Assembly: GCF_009674825.1 (NCBI RefSeq)
Contig: NZ_WKJH01000003.1
Location: forward strand, 1 to 64,000
Reading direction: 5' to 3'
DNA length: 64,000 nucleotides
DNA from: Maribacter luteus
GTDB lineage: Bacteria > Bacteroidota > Bacteroidia > Flavobacteriales > Flavobacteriaceae
The notes under the pieces: model-generated
The model's database searches: none
Seen by the model: the letters and a program-made list of their open reading frames with translations, nothing else
Told to the model about the DNA's origin: nothing
Part shown: positions 44,401 to 53,399 of the stretch, piece by piece
Layout of the letters: each line of letters starts with the position of its first letter
Position numbering within the stretch: the stretch's first letter is position 1
Program-made: the position numbers and the translations under genes

Positions 44401-44563
44401 ACCATAAAATAATTATTAGTAAGCATAATGGGAGACATTTACCAATTCTTAAACTAGGATCGTCTAAGTTTAAAGGTTTATCTTTTATTTCCCGGAATAA
44501 AGACCCCAACCTACCCTATATTAAAAATTCAATATTTTTGGCGGTAATCAACTACCATATTCC

Positions 44564-44597
44564 CTACCCGGTTAACTACCCGGTTAACTACCCTAAT
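44564..44597. repeat. 12-bp tandem repeat CTACCCGGTTAA
   Basis: Two exact copies (44564-44575 and 44576-44587) are followed by a diverged third (CTACCCTAATTT). A related ACTACCATATTCC precedes. This is short, in phase with roughly one helical turn plus 1.5 bp, and in a region without genes. Confidence 0.5.
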
Positions 44598-44670
44598 TTT
44601 TATCATTCACATTTATTCCATCGGAATATTAAATACTCTTTACCAACCACTTACATTAATTAACGTGTTT

Positions 44671-44813
44671 AATAGTGCATTATAATGCACTATTATCACT
44701 CAAAGAGCAAAAAAAATAAAAAAGTACCCTTTTAGTGCTATTTAATGCACTTTAATGGTGTTTATTCCAAATAAATACCTATTTTTACCCTTAAAAGAGC
44801 CATATAATGCACT
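44671..44813. promoter_or_regulatory. Three operator copies before and at the hipB start
   Basis: AGTGC-N8-GCACT is perfect at 44674-44691, where it is the core of a 24-bp palindrome, and at 44734-44751. The third copy, with AGAGC in the left half (44796-44813), overlaps the hipB start codon. The centres are 60 and 62 bp apart. Multiple phased operators that overlap the start suit cooperative HipB binding and autorepression, as in hipBA. Confidence 0.65.
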
Positions 44814-45022
44814 TTAATAATCTTATAAATAGTATAAAAGAGCGAAGAGAAATGCTAAAAGTTACCCAAGAAACATTGGCAGAACTTTCAGGAGTAGGTC
44901 TTCGTACCCTTAAGCAATTTGAAAGTGGCAAAGGCAACCCTACGGCAGAAACATTGAACAAATTGGGTGATGCATTAGGTATGGAACTCACTTTTCAAGT
45001 AAAAAAGACAAAACCTGAATAA
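44807..45022 (+). CDS. hipB: HipB-like XRE antitoxin/repressor
   Basis: This 71-residue protein is one helix-turn-helix domain (LINSIKERREMLKVTQETLA, LRTLKQFESGKGNPTAETLN, KLGDALGMELTFQV). It ends with a short basic tail (KKTKPE). It should bind the AGTGC-N8-GCACT operators just upstream, one of which covers its own start codon. The stop overlaps the next start as TAATG, so translation is coupled. It forms a three-gene module with the two HipA pieces. Confidence 0.85.
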   Translation: MHFNNLINSIKERREMLKVTQETLAELSGVGLRTLKQFESGKGNPTAETLNKLGDALGMELTFQVKKTKPE

Positions 45023-45369
45023 TGAGGCAAGCTGTTGTTTTATACAAAATGGAGGAGGCAGGACTGCTGACCCAACGCGATGATGGTAGTTTCACCTTCC
45101 GTTACAATGACCTATGGTTTGAATCAAGCGGAAAACCAGCCATTAGCCTTACCCTACCCAAAAGCCAACAAGAGTATCATTCAGAATTTCTTTTTCCTTT
45201 TTTTTATAACATGCTACCTGAAGGTTCTAACAAGCAAAATATTTGTTTTGAAATGCGTATAGATTTAAAAGACCATTTTGGTCTACTATTGACTACGGCT
45301 AAATATGATACCATTGGAGCTATTCAGGTCAAGGAAATAAAAAACAATGAGCCCAATGAACATAAATAA
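45022..45369 (+). CDS. hipS: HipS-like protein (HipA N-terminal subdomain 1 alone)
   Basis: This 115-residue protein corresponds to the small N-terminal domain of HipA (ALRNGVL-type beta region): AVVLYKMEEAGLLTQRDDGS, FRYNDLWFESSGKPAISLTL, then FLFPFFYNMLPEGSNKQNIC. In E. coli O127 the same domain is a separate protein, HipS, which is the antitoxin for the kinase HipT. Order here is hipB, hipS, hipT, the same as that system. The stop lies inside the next gene. Confidence 0.8.
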   Translation: MRQAVVLYKMEEAGLLTQRDDGSFTFRYNDLWFESSGKPAISLTLPKSQQEYHSEFLFPFFYNMLPEGSNKQNICFEMRIDLKDHFGLLLTTAKYDTIGAIQVKEIKNNEPNEHK

Positions 45370-46333
45370 TTGCCCTGGCACTTTAAAGAAAGGACTCAAT
45401 GCTTACAGTAAAACAGCATTAAATCGTTTATTCAACGGTAGAAAAGTAAGTCCTACCCTACCCTATGAATCACCCGTTACCAATGCAATTACCGAAGCGC
45501 TTTTTAAAGAAAGCAAAAAACGATTATCAATTTCCGGGGTACAAGAAAAATTCTCTGTACTACTGGAGAAGAATAAACTACGTTTGATCAATGAAGGAGA
45601 ACAAGGACAGTATATTTTAAAACCAATTCCCAATGTAGGAAACCGAAAAGAACAAATGCCGGCCAACGAACATTTGAGCATGCAGATAGCACGCCAAGTA
45701 TTCGGAATAGAAACCGCGGAGAACGGCCTGGTATTTTTTAAAAACGGAGAACCCGCCTATCTTACAAAACGTTTTGATGTGCAAGAAGATGGCACTAAAT
45801 GGGCCATTGAAGACTTTGCCGCTCTTGCTGGTAGAACACCACAAACCCATGGAACGGATTTTAAATATTCTGGAAATTATTTAGAACTATTTGGCCTTTT
45901 AAAAAAATATGTCCCTGCCTATCCCATTGAGGCCATCAAATTATTCAAGTTACTTCTCTATAACTATCTTATATCCAATGGTGATGCCCATTTCAAAAAT
46001 TTCTCTTTGATAGAAACAGCATTAGGAGATTTTAAATTGAGTCCGGCTTATGACCTACTGAACAGTAGGATCCATATTGAAGACAGGGATTTTGCCTTGG
46101 AAGATGGGCTTTTACCACTAAACCAATCAAGCGGTAAGATTGCGGAGCAGTTTTTTAAACTAGCAGAACTTGCCGGCATTTCCAAAAAGCAATGTGAAAA
46201 GACATTTAAAAGTTTAACCACCCATCAAGAAAAGGTTTTGGCCTTAATCGAACTTTCATATCTCGATGAAAAGACAAAAAGAACCTATGCACAAGGGTAT
46301 CAAACGAGACTTAAGAAACTTTTACGCACCTAA
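45347..46333 (+). CDS. hipT: HipT-like Ser/Thr kinase toxin
   Basis: This 328-residue protein is the HipA kinase core without the N-terminal subdomain. RLSISGVQEKFSV holds the SIS motif at residues 61-63, equal to the autophosphorylation serines of HipT. The catalytic loop is SNGDAHFKNFSL (Asp near 212), and the metal-binding DLL is in LSPAYDLLNSRIHI. Family members phosphorylate aminoacyl-tRNA synthetases and arrest growth. The start overlaps hipS by 23 bases; ATG 45356 is an alternative. An 11-residue N-terminus before NAYSKTALNRLF is unusual. Confidence 0.85.
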   Translation: MSPMNINNCPGTLKKGLNAYSKTALNRLFNGRKVSPTLPYESPVTNAITEALFKESKKRLSISGVQEKFSVLLEKNKLRLINEGEQGQYILKPIPNVGNRKEQMPANEHLSMQIARQVFGIETAENGLVFFKNGEPAYLTKRFDVQEDGTKWAIEDFAALAGRTPQTHGTDFKYSGNYLELFGLLKKYVPAYPIEAIKLFKLLLYNYLISNGDAHFKNFSLIETALGDFKLSPAYDLLNSRIHIEDRDFALEDGLLPLNQSSGKIAEQFFKLAELAGISKKQCEKTFKSLTTHQEKVLALIELSYLDEKTKRTYAQGYQTRLKKLLRT

Positions 46334-46804
46334 CTTTATATTTTTGGTATAAATTATCCTAAAACGTAAAAACAAACCTTCGGTAGAAAGAAACACCTGC
46401 AGCGTTCCCCTTTTGCTCCTTTAACGCTATAACCCCAATTTATATTTAAATTGTTGCATATTGAACGAGACTACCACCCCCTTCCTAGTACTTATCATAT
46501 AAACTACACATACATCCCTTCTTAGGTTTGAAAGTTTTTCCATTTTAGACTACCCTCTTGATTTCTTATTGCCAATCCAAAAAGAATAAAAATATGGGGA
46601 GATTAAAGGGGAATCCTTAAATTAGTAAAATGAAGATTTGAAAAAGCCAATTTCCGTGCTAACTTCCGAGACTTATTGTACCTCATGCGCCTCAACATCC
46701 AGTAATATATAGAAAAATAATTTCTGTATCGGCAAATAACCATTACAAAAAAAAGCCTTGGAATCGTTCAATTTATCAATACTGTCAACCAATAAAATTA
46801 AAGT
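46334..46804. other. Intergenic region, no gene recognised
   Basis: AT-rich sequence without a clear reading frame, RNA or repeat. It separates the HipBST-type module from the sugar kinase gene and may contain the right boundary of the accessory island. Confidence 0.4.
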
Positions 46805-47809
46805 ATGCCCAAAAAAGTAATAACATTCGGAGAAGTAATGATGCGTTTATCCCCTCCCGGGTATTCAAAATTTTCCCAAGCAACTTCTTTTGATCTTGTT
46901 TATGGGGGTGGCGAGGCAAATGTAGCCATATCATTGGCCTATCTTGGAATGAAAGCGGCCCATGTAACCCGTTTCCCTGACAACGCACTTGGTAAGGCAG
47001 CCACACAATTCTTACGTAAACACTGGTTGAGCTCCGAACATATTATCTATGGCGGAAATATGATAGGCAAGTATTTTCTGGAAAAAGGTGCCGTTCATAG
47101 ATCTAGTGAAGTCATTTATGAAAGGGAAGGGTCTTCCTTTTCTTTAATAGAACCTTCGATGATCGATTGGGAAGTTGTTCTTAAAGATGCGGATTGGTTT
47201 CATTGGACAGGAATAACACCGGCCATTTCCGATGGGGCCGCAATGTGTTGTTTGGAAGCCATTAAAACCGCGAACAGAATGGGCATAACCGTTTCAGGGG
47301 ATATTAATTCCCGTAAAAATATGTGGAAGTATGGGAAAACCATGCAAGAAGTAATGCCGAAATTGGTAGAGCATTGTGATATTGTAATCACTAGCAGTCG
47401 GGGAATTCATGAAATGTTCAACATTGGACAAACGGGGGACAAATTTCGGTTTATGGCCAAACAACTAATGGAAACCTTTCCAAGAATCAAAAAAGTAGTG
47501 GGAAAGACCAGAAGATCCATAAGTGCATCACACCAACAAATTCAAGGTAAAATGTGGAACGGTACGGAATATATCAAAACCGAGACCTTGAACGTTACCC
47601 ACGTTGTGGATCGTGTGGGCACTGGAGATGCATATGCAGCCGGACTAATTTATGGTCTATTGCATTATGGGAAAGACATGCAAGCATTGAACTTTGCCAC
47701 TGCGGCATGTGCCCTTAAACATACAATATTGGGCGATGTGAATATCGTATCCTTAGACAACGTAATAAGCTTGATGAAGGGTGATACTTCTGGGGCCATT
47801 CGAAGATAA
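46805..47809 (+). CDS. kdgK: PfkB-family sugar kinase, probable 2-keto-3-deoxygluconate kinase
   Basis: This 334-residue ribokinase-fold protein has FGEVMMRLSPPGYSKFSQAT and the substrate-loop GGGEANVAISLAYLGMKAAH near the start. The catalytic region is HVVDRVGTGDAYAAGLIYGL, with Asp near residue 276 as base. These match KdgK of uronate degradation. It would phosphorylate 2-keto-3-deoxygluconate with ATP in the cytosol. No aldolase (kdgA) gene is beside it. The gene converges on an AraC-type regulator gene. Confidence 0.8.
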   Translation: MPKKVITFGEVMMRLSPPGYSKFSQATSFDLVYGGGEANVAISLAYLGMKAAHVTRFPDNALGKAATQFLRKHWLSSEHIIYGGNMIGKYFLEKGAVHRSSEVIYEREGSSFSLIEPSMIDWEVVLKDADWFHWTGITPAISDGAAMCCLEAIKTANRMGITVSGDINSRKNMWKYGKTMQEVMPKLVEHCDIVITSSRGIHEMFNIGQTGDKFRFMAKQLMETFPRIKKVVGKTRRSISASHQQIQGKMWNGTEYIKTETLNVTHVVDRVGTGDAYAAGLIYGLLHYGKDMQALNFATAACALKHTILGDVNIVSLDNVISLMKGDTSGAIRR

Positions 47810-47851
47810 CAGGGCACTTTCATTAATTGGGAAAGAACAGTATACCCAAAC

Positions 47852-48769
47852 CTAATTCAACGATCTAAATTCATTGGGGGAATACCCAACCCTTTGTTTA
47901 AAAAGTCTACTAAAATGTTGTGGATATTTAAAGCCAAGTTCATAAGCCACCTCACTTATTGACTTTGCCGGGTCAAAAACCTTCTCCTTGGCAACCTCTA
48001 TCAATTTATCCTGAATATATTCCTGTGCGGATTTCCCGGTTTCCTTTTTGACCATATCCCCAAAATAATTGGAAGAAAGATGAAGTTGATCGGCAAAATA
48101 TCCTACAGAAGGTGTACCATGTTTTTGTGGTTTGTCCGATGTAAAATAGTTCATCAACAAACTGTCGAACTCCTGTAAAGAACCCTTATTTACATTCTCC
48201 CTAGTAAGGAATTGACGGTCATAAAAACGTACACAATAATCCAGAAAAAGTTCAATGTTGGCCACGATCAATTTTTTACTATGCTTATCGAGATTCTGAT
48301 CAAGTTCAAACTGTATTTTTTCGAATAGCCCCAAAATTACTTTTCTTTCCCTTGCAGAAAGATGGAGCGCCTCTTTGGTAGAATATGAGAAAAAACTATA
48401 ATTGTCCATTTTTTTTCCTAAATCGGTTCCCAATAGCAAATCCGGATGAAATAGCAATGCGTATCCTTTAGGTACGTAATTGGGATCATAATCACCTAAT
48501 TCAATCGTTTGGTTAGGACTCAAAAAAACAAGGGTACCCTCATCATAATCATAGGGTTTACCTCCATAGGTGATCTTACACCCCATAGCATCCTTTAAAA
48601 ATATGGCGTAACACTTATAATGAAAGGCATCATATCCGTCATTGGTATATCCTTCTTCGCCCAAATCATTAAAATCGATTATCCCTACCAACGGGTGCAA
48701 CACCACACATCTGCGCAATTTAAAATAATCGGCAACCGATTTTATATGTAGAATATTAGCCATAACCAA
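47852..48769 (-). CDS. AraC-family transcriptional regulator
   Basis: This 305-residue protein has an N-terminal cupin-like ligand domain (residues about 20-170, with YDEGTLVFLSPNQTIELGDY) and a C-terminal AraC/XylS DNA-binding domain. That domain has two helix-turn-helix units: VGYFADQLHLSSNYFGDMVK and ISEVAYELGFKYPQHFSRLF, ending KQRVGYSPNEFRSLN. It is divergent from the DUF5916 gene, whose promoter region contains a direct repeat with 21-bp spacing. It probably activates the downstream genes on sensing an unknown ligand. Confidence 0.88.
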   Translation of the reverse strand: MVMANILHIKSVADYFKLRRCVVLHPLVGIIDFNDLGEEGYTNDGYDAFHYKCYAIFLKDAMGCKITYGGKPYDYDEGTLVFLSPNQTIELGDYDPNYVPKGYALLFHPDLLLGTDLGKKMDNYSFFSYSTKEALHLSARERKVILGLFEKIQFELDQNLDKHSKKLIVANIELFLDYCVRFYDRQFLTRENVNKGSLQEFDSLLMNYFTSDKPQKHGTPSVGYFADQLHLSSNYFGDMVKKETGKSAQEYIQDKLIEVAKEKVFDPAKSISEVAYELGFKYPQHFSRLFKQRVGYSPNEFRSLN

Positions 48770-48826
48770 GGTATTTTAAGTAAATATAAGATATTGGATA
48801 TCAGTATTTAAAACAACAATCGTAAA

Positions 48827-48856
48827 ATCCGTAATAATGGTATGAACATCCGTAAT
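48827..48856. promoter_or_regulatory. Direct repeat ATCCGTAAT spaced 21 bp, likely AraC-type site
   Basis: ATCCGTAAT occurs at 48827-48835 and 48848-48856. The centre-to-centre distance is exactly 21 bp, two helical turns, as in classical AraC half-site pairs. The pair is 43-72 bases before the start codon of the DUF5916 gene (48899) and 58-87 bases from the regulator start. Confidence 0.55.
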
Positions 48857-48898
48857 CTGGGTATTACTTAACGGGTATCCAATCAATACTTTTGGAAT

Positions 48899-51133
48899 AT
48901 GGTTACGGATAAATCCAGAATAACATATAATCTAAATCTAAAAAAGGTTCTTTTAACAGGTGCCCTATTGTTTGGGTTTAATATTGCCTTAGGCCAAAAT
49001 GTCCAAAAAAGCCATATGGCCAAATACATCACGGAAGAAATTGTCTTGGACGGTAATATGAATGAAGCTGTTTGGGATGAAGCCGAAACAGGTGGGGACT
49101 TTTGGCAATACTTTCCTTCCGATAACGAGCAGGCCAAATACCAGTCAAGTTTCAAAATTCTTTATTCCGAAAAAACCCTCTTTATAGGCGTTCGTGCCGA
49201 AGCGGCAAATGGCAAATATGTGGTTTCCTCTCTAAAAAGGGATTTTAGTGCATTGACCAATGATAATTTTTCTTTGTTGTTCGACACTTTCAGTTATGGC
49301 AATACGGCTTTCTTTTTTGGGGTTACCCCTTACGGAGTGCGACGGGAAGGTTTGGTCTCTGCAGGTGGTGATGATTTTAACAACACCTGGGATGTAAAAT
49401 GGCAAGCAGAGGCCCATCGCTTCGATGACCATTACACTATAGAGATCGCCATACCCTTTACCTCACTAAAATTTGCGGAGGGTTCTACAAAATGGCGCTT
49501 TCGTCCCTATCGCTGGAACCACCAATCTAACGAACAAACCACTTGGAACCGTATACCCCAACAGCAAAAACTCTCAAGCTTGGCCTATATGGGGGAACTC
49601 AGATTTGAAAACCCCCTAGGCAAATCGAGAACCCCCATCGCCTTAATACCTTATGTTAATACGCTCAGTGATAAAGATTATGTTACCGAAGACTCCAAAA
49701 CGGACTTAAAAGTCGGTGGTGATGCCAAAATTGCAATTGGTGATGGTATGAACCTTGACCTTACATTTAACCCCGATTTCAGTAATGTCGAAGTAGATGA
49801 TATTTTCACCAATCTAACACGTTTTGAAATTTTATTACCTGAAAAGCGACAATTCTTCATTGATAATAGTGATCTATTTTCTTCTTTTGGAAATTACTTC
49901 AGTGAAGGCAGTCCGTTTTTTTCTAGGCGAATTGGATTGGCAAGGGATCCTTCCGGGAATTTAATCCAAAATCGAATAATAGCCGGTGCCCGTCTTAGTG
50001 GAAACTTAAACAAAGATTGGCGGTTAGGATTTTTAAACCTTCAGACCGAAGAAGACCCCGATAATGAAATTGCCTCTGACAATAATATGATGTTCGCCTT
50101 GCAAAGAAAGTTGGGAAGCCGCTCCAATATTGGGGTTTTCATAGTGAACAGACAGACTTTTGGAGACTATGTTTTTTTGGATGACAGTGAAACATATAAC
50201 AGGGTAATCGGGGCTGACTATAATTTGGCGACCCAGGATAATACATGGGCGGGTAGGTTCTATGTACATAAGTCGTTTCAACCAAACGATTCTAAAGGTA
50301 ATCTTGCATCACAAGCCGCCTTGGTTTACAACAAGAACAATTGGTATATCGGAAGTGAGGCATTTTATGTAAATGAAGGTTTTCAGGCAGATTTAGGGTA
50401 TATGCCCCGAAAAGATATTTTTAAGTTCGGAACATTGGTCCAACGGTATTTGTATCCCAAAAACAGGGATTTTTTGAACAGACATAGTTTTCAGGTTATT
50501 TACAACGACTACTGGAAACCAAGCAGTGATTTTAAAAAAACGGACAATCGAATAATCGCATCTTGGATTGCTGAATTCAAAAATCAATCCGATTTAACCT
50601 TAGGTTATTCCAATGAATACATTTTTCTTTCCAATGAATTTGACCCAACCCGTTCAGAGAATGCCGTACCATTACCCATCAACTCTGACTATCGCTTTAA
50701 CCGATTCTATTTTGAATACCAATCAAACAACACTAAACTGCTCACCTATGGGGCCAATGCCACTGTGGGTAGTTTTTACAATGGGGATATTGTCTCTTTA
50801 GGAGGACAAATTGCGTATAGAATACAACCTTGGGTGCAGTTCGGCATGGCGATTGATTATGACGGTATTCGACTACCAGAACCTTATGAAAGTGCCGATA
50901 TTTGGTTGGTTACGCCCAGAATGAACGTGACCTTCAACAAAAAGCTTTTCTGGTCTACATTGATACAATACAGCAATCAACGAAACAATCTGGGTATCAA
51001 TTCTCGCCTACAATGGCGTTTTGCTCCATTGTCAGATCTATATTTGGTCTACAACGATAATTATTTCACCGAAATTTTCGCCCCTAGGTTTCGGTCCATC
51101 AACCTAAAACTTACTTATTGGTTGAATCTTTAA
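48899..51133 (+). CDS. DUF5916 protein: CBM9-like domain plus outer-membrane beta barrel
   Basis: This 744-residue protein has a signal peptide (KKVLLTGALLFGFNIALGQ, residues about 15-33). Residues about 40-230 form a carbohydrate-binding family 9-like domain (ITEEIVLDGNMNEAVWDEAE, LFIGVRAEAANGKYVVSSLK). The rest is a DUF5916 beta-rich region with PEKRQFFIDNSDLF and many aromatic-ended strands, ending in a typical LTYWLNL. It is likely in the outer membrane. Function is unknown. The gene is the first on the + strand after the divergent AraC regulator; the enzyme genes follow from 51196. Confidence 0.82.
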   Translation: MVTDKSRITYNLNLKKVLLTGALLFGFNIALGQNVQKSHMAKYITEEIVLDGNMNEAVWDEAETGGDFWQYFPSDNEQAKYQSSFKILYSEKTLFIGVRAEAANGKYVVSSLKRDFSALTNDNFSLLFDTFSYGNTAFFFGVTPYGVRREGLVSAGGDDFNNTWDVKWQAEAHRFDDHYTIEIAIPFTSLKFAEGSTKWRFRPYRWNHQSNEQTTWNRIPQQQKLSSLAYMGELRFENPLGKSRTPIALIPYVNTLSDKDYVTEDSKTDLKVGGDAKIAIGDGMNLDLTFNPDFSNVEVDDIFTNLTRFEILLPEKRQFFIDNSDLFSSFGNYFSEGSPFFSRRIGLARDPSGNLIQNRIIAGARLSGNLNKDWRLGFLNLQTEEDPDNEIASDNNMMFALQRKLGSRSNIGVFIVNRQTFGDYVFLDDSETYNRVIGADYNLATQDNTWAGRFYVHKSFQPNDSKGNLASQAALVYNKNNWYIGSEAFYVNEGFQADLGYMPRKDIFKFGTLVQRYLYPKNRDFLNRHSFQVIYNDYWKPSSDFKKTDNRIIASWIAEFKNQSDLTLGYSNEYIFLSNEFDPTRSENAVPLPINSDYRFNRFYFEYQSNNTKLLTYGANATVGSFYNGDIVSLGGQIAYRIQPWVQFGMAIDYDGIRLPEPYESADIWLVTPRMNVTFNKKLFWSTLIQYSNQRNNLGINSRLQWRFAPLSDLYLVYNDNYFTEIFAPRFRSINLKLTYWLNL

Positions 51134-51195
51134 AATAATCAATATGGATAAAAAAGCCTAATTTGTAGTTTGAATAAATCCTAAGTATTGCCATC

Positions 51196-52305
51196 ATGAA
51201 AAATACGTTAACGTTAAAATTGCTAACCTGTCTGATCTCTCTGATGAGCTTTACCCTTTATTCAAATGTAGGTGAACCCAAAGTCCTGACAGCGAAAGAA
51301 AAATCAATAGTTACCATTTCGACACTGACCGCAAATGGAGATTTGGAAAATCTTAATACGGCCATTACCGATGGACTAGAAGTGGGTTTAACAGTAAATG
51401 AAATCAAAGAGGTTATCGTGCATATTTATGCCTATTGTGGTTTTCCACGAAGTATTAGAGGACTCCAAACGGCAATTGCGGTTCTGGATGAACGAAAGGC
51501 GCGAGGGATCATCGATGTTATGGGTAAAGAAGCTTCCCTTATCAAGGACAATAGGCCTAAGTATGATCGTGGTAAAGAAAACTTGGAAAAACTGGTCAAT
51601 GCAAAGTTGAACGGACCCCAAAAAGCATATGCCCAGTTCTCCCCAGAGATAGAGGTTTTCTTAAAAGAGCATCTATTTGCCGATATATTTGAACGCGATG
51701 TACTCAATTTTAGACAACGCGAACTTGCAACGGTAGCAGCCCTCATTGCCGTAGGCAAGGTAGAACCCATGATACGCTCCCATATGAATATTTGTTTGGT
51801 ACAAGGAATAACCCCGAATCAACTGTCTCATTTGGTTAAAATTACGGAGCAATACATCAAAAAGGATAAAACAAGCGCAGCAAAACAAGTATTGGATCAA
51901 TTACTCGAAAGTCTTAAACTTTCTATCGAAGATGCTGACGAAAACAAAAGGGACAAACCAAGAGAAAACAAATCGGAATTCATCATCCGCATTTCAGAAA
52001 TAGAAGTACATCCCGAATTTCTTAACGAGTACAAGGCTATTTTGAAGGAAGAAGCAGCAGCTTCAGTAGAATTAGAGGCCGGGGTCATCTCTATTTTTCC
52101 CATGTTTGAGGAAGAAAAACCTTGTCATTTAAGGATTTTGGAAATCTATGCCGATTTAGGCGCATATGAATCCCACCTGCAAACACCACATTTCAAACAT
52201 TATAAAACCTCAACGGTTAAAATGGTAAAGTCATTGCAGCTAGTGGATATGGAAAGTTTGGATGTAGAAACCATGGATGAAATATTCAAAAAATCAAAAC
52301 AATGA
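51196..52305 (+). CDS. Fusion of two carboxymuconolactone decarboxylase-like domains and an ABM domain
   Basis: This 369-residue protein has a signal peptide (LTCLISLMSFTLYS). Residues about 25-110 are one CMD domain (LTAKEKSIVTISTLTANGDL, VIVHIYAYCGFPRSIRGLQT) and about 140-235 a second (VLNFRQRELATVAALIAVGK, SHMNICLVQGITPNQLSHLV), the pattern of AhpD-like alpha-helical enzymes. Residues about 262-350 are an ABM domain (EFIIRISEIEVHPEFLNEYK). All three are known to act on small aromatic or peroxide substrates. The stop overlaps the next gene as ATGA. Confidence 0.8.
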   Translation: MKNTLTLKLLTCLISLMSFTLYSNVGEPKVLTAKEKSIVTISTLTANGDLENLNTAITDGLEVGLTVNEIKEVIVHIYAYCGFPRSIRGLQTAIAVLDERKARGIIDVMGKEASLIKDNRPKYDRGKENLEKLVNAKLNGPQKAYAQFSPEIEVFLKEHLFADIFERDVLNFRQRELATVAALIAVGKVEPMIRSHMNICLVQGITPNQLSHLVKITEQYIKKDKTSAAKQVLDQLLESLKLSIEDADENKRDKPRENKSEFIIRISEIEVHPEFLNEYKAILKEEAAASVELEAGVISIFPMFEEEKPCHLRILEIYADLGAYESHLQTPHFKHYKTSTVKMVKSLQLVDMESLDVETMDEIFKKSKQ

Positions 52306-53378
52306 AAAAACCAATTGCACTACTTGGAATAGTACTTGCTTCATTAGTACCTCTTAATCACCTAAGGGCACAAACTTCCGAAAAGCAAGAGCCGATTATG
52401 ATAGAGAGACAAGGTAGCTTTGCCATTGGTGGTTCGGTCATTAAAAATCCTGGCACGTTTGACCCTATAGAGCGTACACCGGAAGGTCAGACTTTTCATG
52501 GTGACCATGCCTACGTTTTTTACCAAATACCTTTAGAAACCCGAAAATACCCCTTGGTCATGTGGCATGGTTTCGGTCAATTTTCGAAAACATGGGAAAC
52601 TACACCTGACGGACGGGAAGGCTACCAGAACATATTTTTACGACGTGGTTACAGCGTTTATTTAATGAACCAACCAAGAAGGGGAAATGCAGGCCGAAGT
52701 ACAGAACTAGCCACCATTACACCTACCCCGGATGAGCAATTCTGGTTCAATATATTTCGAATTGGTGAATGGCCTAACTATTTCCCAGGAGTACAGTTTG
52801 CTGAAGATAAGGAAACCTTGAATCAATATTTTAGGCAAATCACCCCTAATATCGGAGGATTTGATAAGGAGGTGATTACTGATGCCGTATCCCTACTTTT
52901 TGATAAAATCGGGGAAGGTATTCTGGTTACCCACTCACATTCCGGAGGTTTCGGATGGGCAACCGCTATAAAAAACCCGAAAATAAAAGCCATTGTTTCT
53001 TATGAACCTGGCTCTGGTTTTCTTTTTCCAGAAGGTGAAGTCCCTTCCCCTATTGCAAATTCAGCAGGTCAATTAGAAGCTCTTGGTGTTCCCAAGGAAG
53101 AATTTTTAAAACTGACGAAGATCCCTATCATTATATACTATGGCGACAATATTCCTGAGAAGCCCGATCCAAATCCTGGAATCGATGGCTGGCGTGCAAG
53201 ATTGGAAATGGCAAGACTATGGAGCGACACCGTAAACAAACATGGCGGAGATGTAACGGTTGTACACCTACCGGAAATCGGAATCAAAGGCAATACCCAT
53301 TTTCCGTTTTCCGACTTGAACAACGTGCAAATTGCGAACTTGATGTCAAGTTGGCTACAAGAGAAAAAACTGGATTAA
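52302..53378 (+). CDS. Secreted alpha/beta hydrolase
   Basis: This 358-residue protein has a signal peptide (IALLGIVLASLVPLNHLRAQ). After an N-terminal beta part the fold has MWHGFGQFSKTWETTPDGRE with the oxyanion HGFG, and the nucleophile elbow THSHSGGFGWATAI (Ser in HSG). The acid may be the Asp in IIYYGDNIPEKPD, and His in NTHFPF is the base. It hydrolyses an ester or similar bond outside the cytoplasm. It overlaps the previous gene by 4 bases (ATGA), so they are translationally coupled. Confidence 0.82.
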   Translation: MKKPIALLGIVLASLVPLNHLRAQTSEKQEPIMIERQGSFAIGGSVIKNPGTFDPIERTPEGQTFHGDHAYVFYQIPLETRKYPLVMWHGFGQFSKTWETTPDGREGYQNIFLRRGYSVYLMNQPRRGNAGRSTELATITPTPDEQFWFNIFRIGEWPNYFPGVQFAEDKETLNQYFRQITPNIGGFDKEVITDAVSLLFDKIGEGILVTHSHSGGFGWATAIKNPKIKAIVSYEPGSGFLFPEGEVPSPIANSAGQLEALGVPKEEFLKLTKIPIIIYYGDNIPEKPDPNPGIDGWRARLEMARLWSDTVNKHGGDVTVVHLPEIGIKGNTHFPFSDLNNVQIANLMSSWLQEKKLD

Positions 53379-53399
53379 TATCCATAAAATAAAACAACA

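Noticed and set aside
44487-44501. Match of CGGGAAATAAA to the mnmE 3' end (inverted)
   Set aside because: Only 11 bases and in inverse orientation, whereas attachment sites of an integrated element should be direct repeats. Likely chance.
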